Assembly (NCBI GenBank): GCA_900540885.1
Contig: UQHJ01000050.1
Location: 1-16,039, forward strand
Reading direction: 5' to 3'
Length of the DNA stretch: 16,039 nucleotides
Origin: an uncultured Prevotella sp.
GTDB lineage: Bacteria; Bacteroidota; Bacteroidia; Bacteroidales; Bacteroidaceae
Part shown: positions 1-8,302 of the stretch, one piece after another
How positions within the stretch are numbered: position 1 is the first letter of the stretch
Layout of the letters: every line of letters starts with the position of its first letter
Program-made: the position numbers and the translations under genes
Notes under the pieces: generated by a model
Databases searched by the model: none
The model's input: only the letters and a program-made list of their open reading frames with translations
What the model was told of the DNA's origin: nothing

Positions 1-79
1 TGCGGCTCAGCAATTCAAGCAAGCTTGATTGCATTCGCCTTGCACGATGATTCAGCCCGCCCTTGTTAAATCCGAAACT
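1..79 (-). repeat. Partial copy of palindromic element E2 (outer end)
   Basis: This stretch is the reverse complement of 12089-12167, with 77 of 79 bases identical (differences at 60 and 66). Its outer 26 bases (53-78) are the same end sequence that closes both sides of the complete E2 element at 12090-12415. The rest of this copy lies left of the window. It ends 56 bp before mod, much as the full copy ends about 31 bp before the transporter gene. Confidence 0.85.
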
Positions 80-134
80 TCAGTTATATATAAATTAAAA
101 TTGATCACTTACTTAAACGAAATACTTTTAAAAT

Positions 135-2009
135 ATGGAGAAGCTTAAGATGCAAACCGCCGATGGTGTGCAGGACAATATCAGCCGAATAGCCGAATTG
201 TTCCCTGAATGTATCACAGAGGTTAGCGATAAAATGGGGGGGGTAAAACGCTCCGTTGACTTTGACAAGCTGCGCCAGTTGCTGTCTTCCGAAATTGTAG
301 AAGGCAATGAAGAGCGCTATCAGTTTACTTGGCCCGACAAGCGCAAGGCTATCCTTGCTGCCAATGCACCTATCAATGCTACCTTGCGCCCTTGCCGTGA
401 GGAGAGCGTAGACTTCGACACCACACAAAACCTATATATCGAGGGCGACAATCTCGATGTGCTGAAATGCCTTAAGGAAACTTATCTCCATAAGGTGAAG
501 ATGATTTACATCGACCCACCATATAACACAGGAAACGACTTTGTTTATGAAGACGACTTTGCAGAGTCAGCTTCCGAATATCTCGCCAACTCAGGACAGT
601 TTGACGAGCAGGGCAATCGTTTGGTGACGAATACTGAGAGCAACGGACGCTTTCACACCGATTGGCTGAATATGATTTATCCGAGACTGAAGGTGGCAAG
701 GGACTTGCTGACGGAGGATGGTGTGATTTTTATCTCGATTGATGAAAATGAAAATTATAACCTAAGAAAGATTTGCGACGAAATTTTTGGTTCATCTAAT
801 TTTATAGCAGAGATTGTTTGGGAAAGAGCTTATGCTCCTATCAACATGGTAAAACATTTTTCAAAAAGTCATGACTACATTTTATGTTATGCAAAAGATA
901 TAAATAAACCTGTATGTAATGGCTTGCCTCGTCCAGAATCAACTAATGCTAAATATAGTAATCCTGATAATGATCCAAGAGGTCTTTGGAGGACAGATAA
1001 CCTATCTGTTGGTCCGGTTGTACCAAGCAAAGTTTATGAAATAATAACTCCGAGTGGAAGGGTTTGTATGCCTCCTAAGGGAAGATGTTGGCTCTATACT
1101 AAAGAAAGATATGAAGAAATGGTTGCTGACAATCGAATTTGGTTTGGTGAAAATGGGGACAATGTTCCAGCGCCAAAGCGATTTCTGTCTGAGGTAAAGC
1201 AAGGTCTTACTCCAATGACTATTTGGAAATATACAGATGTCGGACATACCCAAGATTCAATGAGAGAATTGCGAGATTTGTTTGATGGTGAAAAGGTTTT
1301 TGATTACTCTAAACCAGTAAAACTTATGAAGCAAATTGTACGTCTCTACACAAATTCTAACGACAATGATATAATACTTGATTTCTTCTCTGGTTCTGCA
1401 TCTACTGCACATGCGGTTCTAGAACTAAATGCAGAAGATAAAGGTAATAGACGTTTTATAATGGTGCAACTTCAAGAAGAGACACCTTTAGGTAGCGAAG
1501 CACGTAAAAATGGCTATATGACTATTCCTGAAATAGGTAGGGATCGTATTATCAGAGCTGCTTCAAAAATACTCAAGGAACACCCTGAGTTTATTAATCA
1601 GGACACCGGTTTCCGCGTCTTGAAGCTTGACAGCAGCAACATGAAAGATGTTTTCTATTCTCCGAAGGAAACGGAACAGCAAGACTTGTTTGCCTTGGTA
1701 GACAACGTGAAGCCCGACCGCACAAGTGGCGATCTCCTATTCCAAGTGATGCTGGAACTCGGTGCAACGCTCGACAGTAAGATTGAGGAGAGCATGGTGG
1801 ATGACAAGACTATATATAATGTAGGCGATGGATATCTTGTGGCTTGCTTCGATGAAAAAGTGACAGACGAAGTGGTGAAAACCATTGCGAAGATGCAGCC
1901 AATGTATGCCGTTCTGCGTGATACCAGCATGGTAGACGATGCCACGGCAACAAACTTCGAGCAGATATTCAAGACATACGCACCCAACACCACAACAAAA
2001 ATCCTGTAA
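135..2009 (+). CDS. mod: Type III restriction-modification system, DNA methyltransferase (specificity) subunit Mod
   Basis: Adenine-N6 DNA methyltransferase that recognises the target site and protects it; it also forms the complex with Res needed for cutting. The 624-residue protein has the order expected of type III (beta class) enzymes: the catalytic DPPY motif first (D127-Y130, in IDPPYNTGNDF), a variable target-recognition region at about 210-400, then the S-adenosylmethionine motif (D416-FFSGSAST). The start at 135 keeps the usual N-terminus MEKLKMQT; Met6 at 150 is a possible alternative. A run of eight G (236-243) encodes part of Met-Gly-Gly-Val; one G fewer gives an immediate TAA, one more gives TGA five codons later, so the gene is likely phase-variable and is ON here. 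The central part is AT-rich (54 of 180 G/C at 781-960, against 90 of 180 at 301-480), suggesting an exchanged recognition domain. Only 5 bp separate it from res. Confidence 0.96.
   Translation: MEKLKMQTADGVQDNISRIAELFPECITEVSDKMGGVKRSVDFDKLRQLLSSEIVEGNEERYQFTWPDKRKAILAANAPINATLRPCREESVDFDTTQNLYIEGDNLDVLKCLKETYLHKVKMIYIDPPYNTGNDFVYEDDFAESASEYLANSGQFDEQGNRLVTNTESNGRFHTDWLNMIYPRLKVARDLLTEDGVIFISIDENENYNLRKICDEIFGSSNFIAEIVWERAYAPINMVKHFSKSHDYILCYAKDINKPVCNGLPRPESTNAKYSNPDNDPRGLWRTDNLSVGPVVPSKVYEIITPSGRVCMPPKGRCWLYTKERYEEMVADNRIWFGENGDNVPAPKRFLSEVKQGLTPMTIWKYTDVGHTQDSMRELRDLFDGEKVFDYSKPVKLMKQIVRLYTNSNDNDIILDFFSGSASTAHAVLELNAEDKGNRRFIMVQLQEETPLGSEARKNGYMTIPEIGRDRIIRAASKILKEHPEFINQDTGFRVLKLDSSNMKDVFYSPKETEQQDLFALVDNVKPDRTSGDLLFQVMLELGATLDSKIEESMVDDKTIYNVGDGYLVACFDEKVTDEVVKTIAKMQPMYAVLRDTSMVDDATATNFEQIFKTYAPNTTTKIL
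236..243 (+). repeat. G8 homopolymer in the mod reading frame (candidate phase-variation switch)
   Basis: Eight consecutive G follow ATG at codon 34 of mod. In the present length the frame reads Met-Gly-Gly-Val-Lys. With seven G the next codon after Gly-Gly is TAA; with nine G the frame runs through AAA ACG CTC CGT to TGA. Both single-base slippage products therefore truncate Mod at about 36-41 residues, before any catalytic motif. Slippage itself is inferred, not seen. Confidence 0.6.
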
Positions 2010-2014
2010 GTGTA

Positions 2015-5000
2015 ATGAAACTGCAATTCAAGATACAACCATATCAGACCGATGCCGTAGAAAGCACCGTTGACATCTTTAACGGACAACCCAACCAAGG
2101 ACTCTTAGAGTACAAGATAGACCAGGGAAAGGTGTATGTGATTGACAACGGCAAGCGCATTGAGCAGAAAGGCCTCGGTTTCAGCGAGTTTGACACAGGC
2201 TATAAGAACGGTGAGATAGTGCTTTCTGAGGATGAGTTGCTGAAGAACATCCATCAGATACAGTCGCAGAATAACATCCACCTCAGCAATGAGGTGATAA
2301 AGCGCCTTGGAGCGTGCCAGCTTGATATAGAAATGGAGACCGGTACGGGTAAGACCTACGTCTATGTCAAGACTATGTTTGAGCTGAACAAGCGTTATGG
2401 TTGGACAAAGTTCATCGTCGTAGTGCCCAGCATCGCCATACGCGAAGGAGTGAAGAAGAGTTTCGACATCACCCAAGACCACTTCATGGAGCTGTATGGC
2501 AAGAAGGCACGCTACTTCATATACAACAGCGACAACCTCAATCAGATAGACACCTATTCGCAGAGTGCCGATATCTCCGTAATGATCATCAATACTCAGG
2601 CGTTTAACACCTCGATGAAAGAAGGTGCTAAAAACAAATATGCCCGCATCATTTACGACAAGCGCGACGAGTTTGCCTCACGCCGACCCATCGACGTGAT
2701 AGCAGCCAACCGTCCGATTATCATATTGGACGAACCTCAGAAGATGGGTGGTGCAGCCACGCAGTCTGCGTTGGCTCGCTTCAACCCCTTGTTCACGCTC
2801 AACTATTCAGCCACACATAGAGAGACCCACAACCCCGTGTATGTGCTCGATGCGTTGGATGCCTACAATCAGAAGTTGGTAAAGAAGATAGAGGTGGTAG
2901 GCTTCGAGCTTCGCAACCTCAAAGGAACAGAAAGCTACATCTACTTTGATAGCGTTATACTATCAAAGAACGAAGCTCCTAAGGTGCGCCTGGAGATAGA
3001 CGTGCAGAGCAAGAGCGGCAACATCAAACGAGCCTACAAGAATGTAGGCGAAGGCGATGACCTCTATTATCTTTCCGGAGAGATGGAGCAATATCGTGGC
3101 TATATGTTGACAGAGATCGACCCTTTGCGTGGCAAGGCGATATTCGGTAATGGTGTGACGCTAAATGTGAAGGATATTCAAGGAAATGTTACAGCCGACC
3201 ACAAGGCACGCATCCAGATACGCGAAACCATCAAGGCACACTTCCGTAAGGAGTCAGCCTTGTTCAAGCGAGGCATAAAGTGCCTCTCACTGTTTTTCGT
3301 GGATGAAGTGGCAAACTATCGTCAGTATGACGAAGACGGCAACCAGCAGTTGGGACGCTATGGCGAGATATTCGAGCAAGAGTACATAGATGAACTGAAT
3401 AATAATCAGAATATGTTCGACCCAGACTATATGGCTTATCTTGGAAGCATATCAGCCCATGCCACCCATGCCGGATATTTCTCGATAGACAAGAAAGGTC
3501 ATTCGATAAACAGTACAGTAAAGAGAGGAAGCGACCAGAGCGACGATACATCTGCCTACGACCTTATCTTGAAAAACAAGGAGCGACTACTTAGTCTCGA
3601 CGAACCTGTGCGTTTCATCTTCTCCCACTCAGCACTCCGTGAGGGTTGGGACAATCCCAACGTGTTCCAGATATGTTCGCTGCGCCAGTCGAACAGCGTT
3701 TCACAGAAGCGTCAGGAGGTAGGTCGTGGCTTACGCCTTTGCGTAGATAGTCATGGTGTTCGCCAGGACAATGATGCACTTCCAGAAGAAGTGCATAAGG
3801 TAAACCGTCTTACCGTAATAGCCAGCGAAGGCTATGCAGAATTTGTTAAAGGTTTGCAGGAGGACATCGAGAAAGACCTCTACGACCGTCCTACAAAGGC
3901 GGACGTAGACTTCTTCACCGGCAAGATTGTGCCTATTGAAGATGGTACGAAGTATGCCATCACTAAAAGCGATGCACAGGAAATATATTTCCAGTTGCGC
4001 ATGAAAAACTATATCACCAAAGATGGAGAGGTAACAGAATTATTTCGCAAGGCATGTGCAGAAGAAACCTTGTTGCCATTGGATGATGAGTTGCAGCCAA
4101 TGAGTAATTCAGTAATGAAGTTAGTTCAGAGCATCTACGATCCGAGCGTATTGAAGGGTATGATTGACGATGGCAGCAAGACGACAACGCCCGACAACAA
4201 ACTCAACGACAACTTCATGAAGAAGGAGTTTCAGGAGCTTTGGCGACGCATCAATCACAAGTATGCCTATACCGTCAGCTTTGACAGTGAAGAACTTATC
4301 GAAAAAGCTGTTGCCGCAATTAACAAAGAACTGGAAGTAACCCAATTGAGCTATGTCGTGACACGAGGCGAGCAAAAAGACAATGCATCGCTCGACGACA
4401 TGAAGCACGGCGAAATGATGCGTCAGCAGGAAAGTTCAACGGAGAAGTTGAAAACGGATATTGTAAGCAATGTGCGTTATGACTTGTTGGGCAAGATAAG
4501 CAGCGCGACACGTCTGACACGAAAGACTGTGGCAACAATACTTTCCAAAATACGTCCGTCGAAGTTCTGCATGTATAAGGCAAATCCTGAAGAGTTTATC
4601 CGCAAGGTAACACGGCTGATACTGGAGCAGAAAGCCACAATCATTGTAGAGCATATCAGTTACAACCGAGTAGAAGGAATGTTTGACAGTGACATCTTTA
4701 CGCAAGAGAAACATGGAACGATAGATAAAGCTTTTGAAGGAAAGAAAAGTATCGTAGACTATGTATTCACGGATAGCCAAGGCGAGCGCGAGTTTGTTGG
4801 TAAGATAGATACAGCAAAGGAAGTGGCAGTATATGCCAAGTTGCCAAAGGGATTCCATATTCCGACACCTGTAGGCAACTATTCTCCCGACTGGGCGATT
4901 GCGTTCCAAGAAGGCGAGGTCAAGCACATCTATTTTGTAGCAGAGACAAAAGGCTCTATGTCGAGCATGGACCTGCGTGAAATAGAGAAGGGCAAGATAG

Positions 5001-5095
5001 CTTGTGCCGAAAAATTGTTTGCTCAAATATCAACTTCCAATGTGAAATATGGGAAAGTAGATAGTTTTGAAAAACTGATGGATATTGTGAAATAA
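2015..5095 (+). CDS. res: Type III restriction-modification system, ATP-dependent endonuclease subunit Res
   Basis: Restriction subunit that, in complex with Mod, uses ATP to communicate along DNA between unmodified sites and cut. The 1026-residue protein shows superfamily 2 helicase motifs in order: Walker A METGTGKT (107-114, Lys113), the DEPQ box (239-242), a HSALREGWDNPN segment typical of type III Res, and QEVGRGLRL with Gly570-Arg571-Gly572-Leu573-Arg574 (motif VI). The C-terminal nuclease of PD-(D/E)XK type is visible as SPDWAI (Asp959) and AETKG (Glu977, Lys979). Length and domain order are normal, with no frameshift, so the subunit appears intact. The start ATG is 5 bp after the mod stop, so the two are co-transcribed and probably translationally coupled. 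If mod switches off, Res should be inactive, because type III Res needs Mod to act. Confidence 0.96.
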   Translation: MKLQFKIQPYQTDAVESTVDIFNGQPNQGLLEYKIDQGKVYVIDNGKRIEQKGLGFSEFDTGYKNGEIVLSEDELLKNIHQIQSQNNIHLSNEVIKRLGACQLDIEMETGTGKTYVYVKTMFELNKRYGWTKFIVVVPSIAIREGVKKSFDITQDHFMELYGKKARYFIYNSDNLNQIDTYSQSADISVMIINTQAFNTSMKEGAKNKYARIIYDKRDEFASRRPIDVIAANRPIIILDEPQKMGGAATQSALARFNPLFTLNYSATHRETHNPVYVLDALDAYNQKLVKKIEVVGFELRNLKGTESYIYFDSVILSKNEAPKVRLEIDVQSKSGNIKRAYKNVGEGDDLYYLSGEMEQYRGYMLTEIDPLRGKAIFGNGVTLNVKDIQGNVTADHKARIQIRETIKAHFRKESALFKRGIKCLSLFFVDEVANYRQYDEDGNQQLGRYGEIFEQEYIDELNNNQNMFDPDYMAYLGSISAHATHAGYFSIDKKGHSINSTVKRGSDQSDDTSAYDLILKNKERLLSLDEPVRFIFSHSALREGWDNPNVFQICSLRQSNSVSQKRQEVGRGLRLCVDSHGVRQDNDALPEEVHKVNRLTVIASEGYAEFVKGLQEDIEKDLYDRPTKADVDFFTGKIVPIEDGTKYAITKSDAQEIYFQLRMKNYITKDGEVTELFRKACAEETLLPLDDELQPMSNSVMKLVQSIYDPSVLKGMIDDGSKTTTPDNKLNDNFMKKEFQELWRRINHKYAYTVSFDSEELIEKAVAAINKELEVTQLSYVVTRGEQKDNASLDDMKHGEMMRQQESSTEKLKTDIVSNVRYDLLGKISSATRLTRKTVATILSKIRPSKFCMYKANPEEFIRKVTRLILEQKATIIVEHISYNRVEGMFDSDIFTQEKHGTIDKAFEGKKSIVDYVFTDSQGEREFVGKIDTAKEVAVYAKLPKGFHIPTPVGNYSPDWAIAFQEGEVKHIYFVAETKGSMSSMDLREIEKGKIACAEKLFAQISTSNVKYGKVDSFEKLMDIVK

Positions 5096-5126
5096 AAAAC
5101 CGATACTTTTATATTTACACCTTAAC

Positions 5127-5391
5127 ATACTCTTTACGCATACCACTCAATTTATCAGTGCCTTGAACGCAAGCCAGCCTGGGGGCGACGCGTCCCCGCG
5201 TCGGCATTTACTAGTCAAGGCTCGATGCCTTGACTAGTAAATACATGAATATCAATACTTCAAGTATTGCTAACTTGGGGCATTGAGCCCCAAATTAGCA
5301 ATGCCGACGCGGGGACGCGTCGCCCCCAAGCTTGCTTGCATTTGCTTGCGTTCGAGACACCGATAATTTGAGTGATATGTGTAAATAGTAT
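5127..5391. repeat. E1: nested palindromic element (outer arms, 28-bp terminal inverted repeats, three internal hairpins)
   Basis: Outer arms 5127-5174 and 5344-5391 are inverted copies with 41 of 48 bases matching. Inside them lies a core with perfect 28-bp terminal inverted repeats (5181-5208 and 5300-5327, starting GGGGGCGACGCGTCCCC). Within the core are three hairpins: 5207-5241 (14-bp stem, loop CTCGATG), 5253-5269 (8-bp stem), and 5269-5299 (stem with one mismatch, loop CATTGAG). Hairpin 1 and the reverse of hairpin 3 share a GGCTCRATGCC core. The core recurs at 15973 without the outer arms, so it is a separate repeat unit placed inside an older palindrome. It lies 31 bp after the res stop and could also end that transcript. 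No protein is encoded. Confidence 0.85.
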
Positions 5392-5476
5392 GTTCGTAAA
5401 GAGTTAATAAAGTGTATGTTATGTATGTTCTCGCGCTAAGCGACTATAAGTAGAATATTTACAACCTGCTGCTGCC

Positions 5477-5493
5477 GCGGGTTAAAAACCCGC
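5477..5493. other. Small perfect hairpin
   Basis: A 7-bp stem GCGGGTT/AACCCGC closes a 3-base loop. No T-tract follows, so it is not a clear terminator. It overlaps the first of the CCCGCCCCCCAAT copies. Confidence 0.5.
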
Positions 5494-5524
5494 CCCCCAA
5501 TCAAACCCGCCCCCCAATTAGGCA
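5488..5524. repeat. GC-rich short repeat (two direct copies), inverted copy at 15945-15964
   Basis: ACCCGCCCCCCAAT occurs at 5488-5501 and again at 5505-5518. The second copy extends to 20 bases (5505-5524) that reappear as an exact reverse complement at 15945-15964, directly before the second E1 core. The short repeat therefore accompanies E1 at both places. Confidence 0.8.
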
Positions 5525-5585
5525 GACAATTTGCAGTTTATACGTTTTTTGTATTACCCTAAGCAAAGGCATGGTAATAAAGTAT

Positions 5586-5593
5586 TAACTTTG
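5586..5593 (+). promoter_or_regulatory. Candidate -7 promoter box for the YfhO-family gene
   Basis: TAACTTTG matches the Bacteroidetes -7 consensus TAnnTTTG and lies about 93 bp before the chosen start. No TTTG stands at the normal 19-21 bp distance upstream, so support is from the -7 box alone. Confidence 0.4.
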
Positions 5594-5631
5594 CCCAGAG
5601 TTTTTTTTAAAAACTGACTAATGAGATTAAT

Positions 5632-5676
5632 CTCATTAAACTCATTAAACTCATTAAACTCATTAAACTCATTAAT
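5632..5676 (+). repeat. 9-bp tandem repeat CTCATTAAA x5
   Basis: Four copies of CTCATTAAA and a last copy ending in T run from 5632 to 5676, preceded by the palindrome GAGATTAATCTC (5623-5634). The array ends 10 bp before the ATG at 5687. Read as protein it gives a repeated Ser-Leu-Asn, continuous with the downstream gene, but this has no signal or membrane character. Confidence 0.85.
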
Positions 5677-5686
5677 CTCAAAATAC

Positions 5687-8302
5687 ATGAAATTAAACAT
5701 TAAACGTTTTTTGCCCGATGTGGTAATGGTGTTGCTCTTCCTCGTGGTGAGCACGGTCTACTTCTGGACCCCCATGGCCGAAGGGCTGGTGTTGGGCGGA
5801 CACGATAGCGTGGCCGCTGTCGGATTGGGACAAGAACAAAAGGAGTATCGTGCCGCCCACGGTGGCGAGACGACACGTTGGTCGAACGCTATCTTTAGCG
5901 GTATGCCAACTTACCAGACGTCGCCCTCGTATAGCGCAACGGACACGGTTTCAACGCTGTCGAACATCTATGGATTAGGCACAAACCTATGGTTCCCAGC
6001 CATTAGTTACTTATTCCTTTATCTCTTAGGCTTCTACGTACTACTGCGTGCCTTCAACTTTAAGCCCTACTTGGCTGCATTGGGTGCCGTGTTGTGGGCC
6101 TTCTCGTCGTACTTCTTGATTATCATCGCAGCGGGCCACATCTGGAAGGTCATGACCTTAGCCTTCATTCCGCCTACGATAGGTGGTTTGGTGCTTTGCT
6201 ATCGCGGTCGCTACTTAAAGGGCGCTGCCGTTACGGCACTATTTACAGCCTTCCAAGTGATGAGCAACCACATGCAGATGACGTACTACTTCCTCTTCGT
6301 CATGGCCTTCTTGGTATTGGCCTACGGAGTCGATGCCATAGTGCGCCACAAGATGATGTCGTGGCTCAAGGCTACGGGCGTACTCATCGTAGCAGGCCTT
6401 CTGGGCGTAGCTGCCAACTTGCCCAACATCTACCATACGTATGAGTATGCAAAGGAATCGATGCGTGGCAAGGCAGAACTTTCACCGCTGCCTGCAGCAA
6501 AAGGCCAACAGGCGCAGCAACAGACTGACGGCTTAGACCGCGACTATATCACGATGTGGAGCTATGGCATAGACGAAACGTTGACATTACTCGTACCCGA
6601 CTATAAGGGCGGTGGTTCGGCTTCTATTCTCGATCGCGACGATGTCGAAGAACTGCCGGGTTATGACGACTTCTATCAGTGTGCGGGCCAAACGCAACAG
6701 GCTTTCCAACAAGCTAACATCCAAGCCTATCCTCCAGGAATACAACAGTACTGGGGAGAACAACCCTTTACGGTTGGTCCCGTATACATAGGCGCGTTAG
6801 TATGTTTCTTATTCATATTGGGCCTATTCTACGTGCGCGGCCCGATGAAGTGGGGCTTGTTGGCCGCCACCGTACTCGGCCTCTTGTTTGCGTGGGGTAA
6901 GAACATTGGTGTGACAGACTTCTTTATCGACCACTTGCCGATGTATGCCAAGTTCCGTACGGTTAGTTCGGCCTTGGTTATTGTTGAGTTTACGATGCCT
7001 TTGTTAGCCGTGCTTTGTTTGTACGAAATATCACGCAATAAGGCCTTGTTCAACCTCACGGATTGGAAGACGGCTTCACGGCGCAAGAAGGTGGGCCTCC
7101 CCGTGGCATTGGTGACTACCTTGGGCCTCTGCTTACTATTGTGGTTGGCACCGAGCGTAGCAGGCGACTGCATTTCGAGCAGCGACGCTCAAACGTTTGA
7201 CATGATGCGTCAAGCAGGGTTCCCAGCCGACCTGGTGGGCCGTTATATGGCGGCATTGACGCAGATGCACCACGCTATTCTCTCTACCGATGCACTACGT
7301 TCGGCTGCGATTATCGTCTTGGGCGTGTTGATCATCTGGGCTTACGCTACGGATAAGTTGAAGGACTGGATGATGTGTGGCTTGTTAGGCTTGATTTGTT
7401 TGGTTGACTTATGGCAGATTGACCGCCGTTACCTCAACAACGATTCATTCACCGACGAAGCCACCCAGACGGAGGGCTTTGCTAAGACGCCAGCTGATGC
7501 TCGCATCCTTGAGGATAAGTCATACTACCGCGTCCTCAACCTCTCTACAGGGGGCAGTCCGTTTAACGAAACGTCGAATGGCACGTCATACTATCACCAC
7601 AGCATTGGTGGCTATCACGCTGCGAAGTTGCACCGTTATCAAGACTTGATCGACCGTCAGTTGAACGATGAAATTCAACGCTTTGCCAATGCTGTCAATC
7701 AAGCTGAGGGCGACATGACACGCGTAGCTGGCGACAGTGTAGCTCCCGTGCTGAATATGTTGAACATGAAGTATGTCATGTTTGGCAAGCAAGCCAACCA
7801 AGTCGTAGAAAATCCTTACGCCAACGGCAATGGTTGGTTCGTAAGCAACGTGAAGTTTGTAAAGGGTGCTGACGCTGAAATGGCAGCACTCACAGGATTA
7901 GACACGAAGCACGCAGCAGTAGCTGACGAGCAGTTTAAAGCCGCGTTGGACGGTACGGCACTTGACTCAGGACGTGTGGAACTGAAGAGTTACGAACCGA
8001 ATGACTTAAAGTATGAAGTGGAGTCGGCACGCGGTGGCGTAGTCGTATTCTCTGAGATTTACTACCCCGGCTGGACACTGACAATCGATGGCCACGAAGC
8101 TGAAGTGGGACGTGTCAACTACGTACTGCGTGCGGTGAAGGTGCCAGCAGGAAAGCATGTAGTGGAGATGACCTTCCGTCCTTCTACAGTAACGACCACC
8201 AACACCATAGCTTACGTAGCACTGGTATTCGTACTCCTACTCTTCGTTTGGGGAACGTGTAAACGTTCCAAAAACGATATTAACGAAAAATTAAAGGGGT
8301 AA
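5687..8302 (+). CDS. YfhO-family integral membrane protein
   Basis: Large polytopic membrane protein (871 residues) of the YfhO family, relatives of GT-C type glycosyltransferases; in Gram-positive bacteria members help glycosylate cell-surface polymers, while the Bacteroidetes substrate is unknown. Visible features: first membrane helix at about 10-30, a large outer loop with GHDSVAAVGLGQEQKEYR and RWSNAIFSGMPTYQTSP typical of the family, many hydrophobic helices to about residue 620, a soluble C-terminal domain (PGWTLTIDGHEAEVGRVNY), and a final helix followed by a basic tail (CKRSK). The start at Met 5687 (MKLNIKRFLPDVV) is preferred over the in-frame ATG at 5621, which would add only residues from the 9-bp repeat. 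It stands alone; the next gene is separated by a repeat array that may end its transcript. Confidence 0.88.
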   Translation: MKLNIKRFLPDVVMVLLFLVVSTVYFWTPMAEGLVLGGHDSVAAVGLGQEQKEYRAAHGGETTRWSNAIFSGMPTYQTSPSYSATDTVSTLSNIYGLGTNLWFPAISYLFLYLLGFYVLLRAFNFKPYLAALGAVLWAFSSYFLIIIAAGHIWKVMTLAFIPPTIGGLVLCYRGRYLKGAAVTALFTAFQVMSNHMQMTYYFLFVMAFLVLAYGVDAIVRHKMMSWLKATGVLIVAGLLGVAANLPNIYHTYEYAKESMRGKAELSPLPAAKGQQAQQQTDGLDRDYITMWSYGIDETLTLLVPDYKGGGSASILDRDDVEELPGYDDFYQCAGQTQQAFQQANIQAYPPGIQQYWGEQPFTVGPVYIGALVCFLFILGLFYVRGPMKWGLLAATVLGLLFAWGKNIGVTDFFIDHLPMYAKFRTVSSALVIVEFTMPLLAVLCLYEISRNKALFNLTDWKTASRRKKVGLPVALVTTLGLCLLLWLAPSVAGDCISSSDAQTFDMMRQAGFPADLVGRYMAALTQMHHAILSTDALRSAAIIVLGVLIIWAYATDKLKDWMMCGLLGLICLVDLWQIDRRYLNNDSFTDEATQTEGFAKTPADARILEDKSYYRVLNLSTGGSPFNETSNGTSYYHHSIGGYHAAKLHRYQDLIDRQLNDEIQRFANAVNQAEGDMTRVAGDSVAPVLNMLNMKYVMFGKQANQVVENPYANGNGWFVSNVKFVKGADAEMAALTGLDTKHAAVADEQFKAALDGTALDSGRVELKSYEPNDLKYEVESARGGVVVFSEIYYPGWTLTIDGHEAEVGRVNYVLRAVKVPAGKHVVEMTFRPSTVTTTNTIAYVALVFVLLLFVWGTCKRSKNDINEKLKG

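Larger units (their letters stand above)
5096..5686. other. Long intergenic region with palindromic element and GC-rich short repeats
   Basis: About 590 bp without a supported gene. It holds the nested palindrome E1 (5127-5391), an AT-rich stretch (5392-5470), a small GCGGGTT hairpin (5477-5493), two direct copies of a CCCGCCCCCCAAT sequence (about 5488-5524), one Bacteroidetes-type -7 box (5586-5593) and a 9-bp tandem repeat just before the yfhO-family gene. A minus-strand frame at 5554-5754 is only the reverse reading of the 9-bp repeat. Confidence 0.8.

Noticed and set aside
122..130. TACTTTTA before mod as a -7 promoter box
   Set aside because: It differs from TAnnTTTG in the last base and lies only 5 bp before the start codon, too near to be used; the operon promoter was not found in the window.
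472..2482. Several long minus-strand open frames within mod and res
   Set aside because: They are shadows of the plus-strand genes, which have clear motifs; the minus frames show no recognisable domains.
1..5391. Restriction-modification operon as a transposon bounded by matching ends
   Set aside because: The left border is E2 and the right border is E1; their sequences differ, no target-site duplication was found and no transposase is present.
5554..5754. Minus-strand protein of 66 residues with repeated Asn-Glu-Phe
   Set aside because: It is the reverse reading of the 9-bp repeat and the start of the yfhO-family gene, with no family resemblance.
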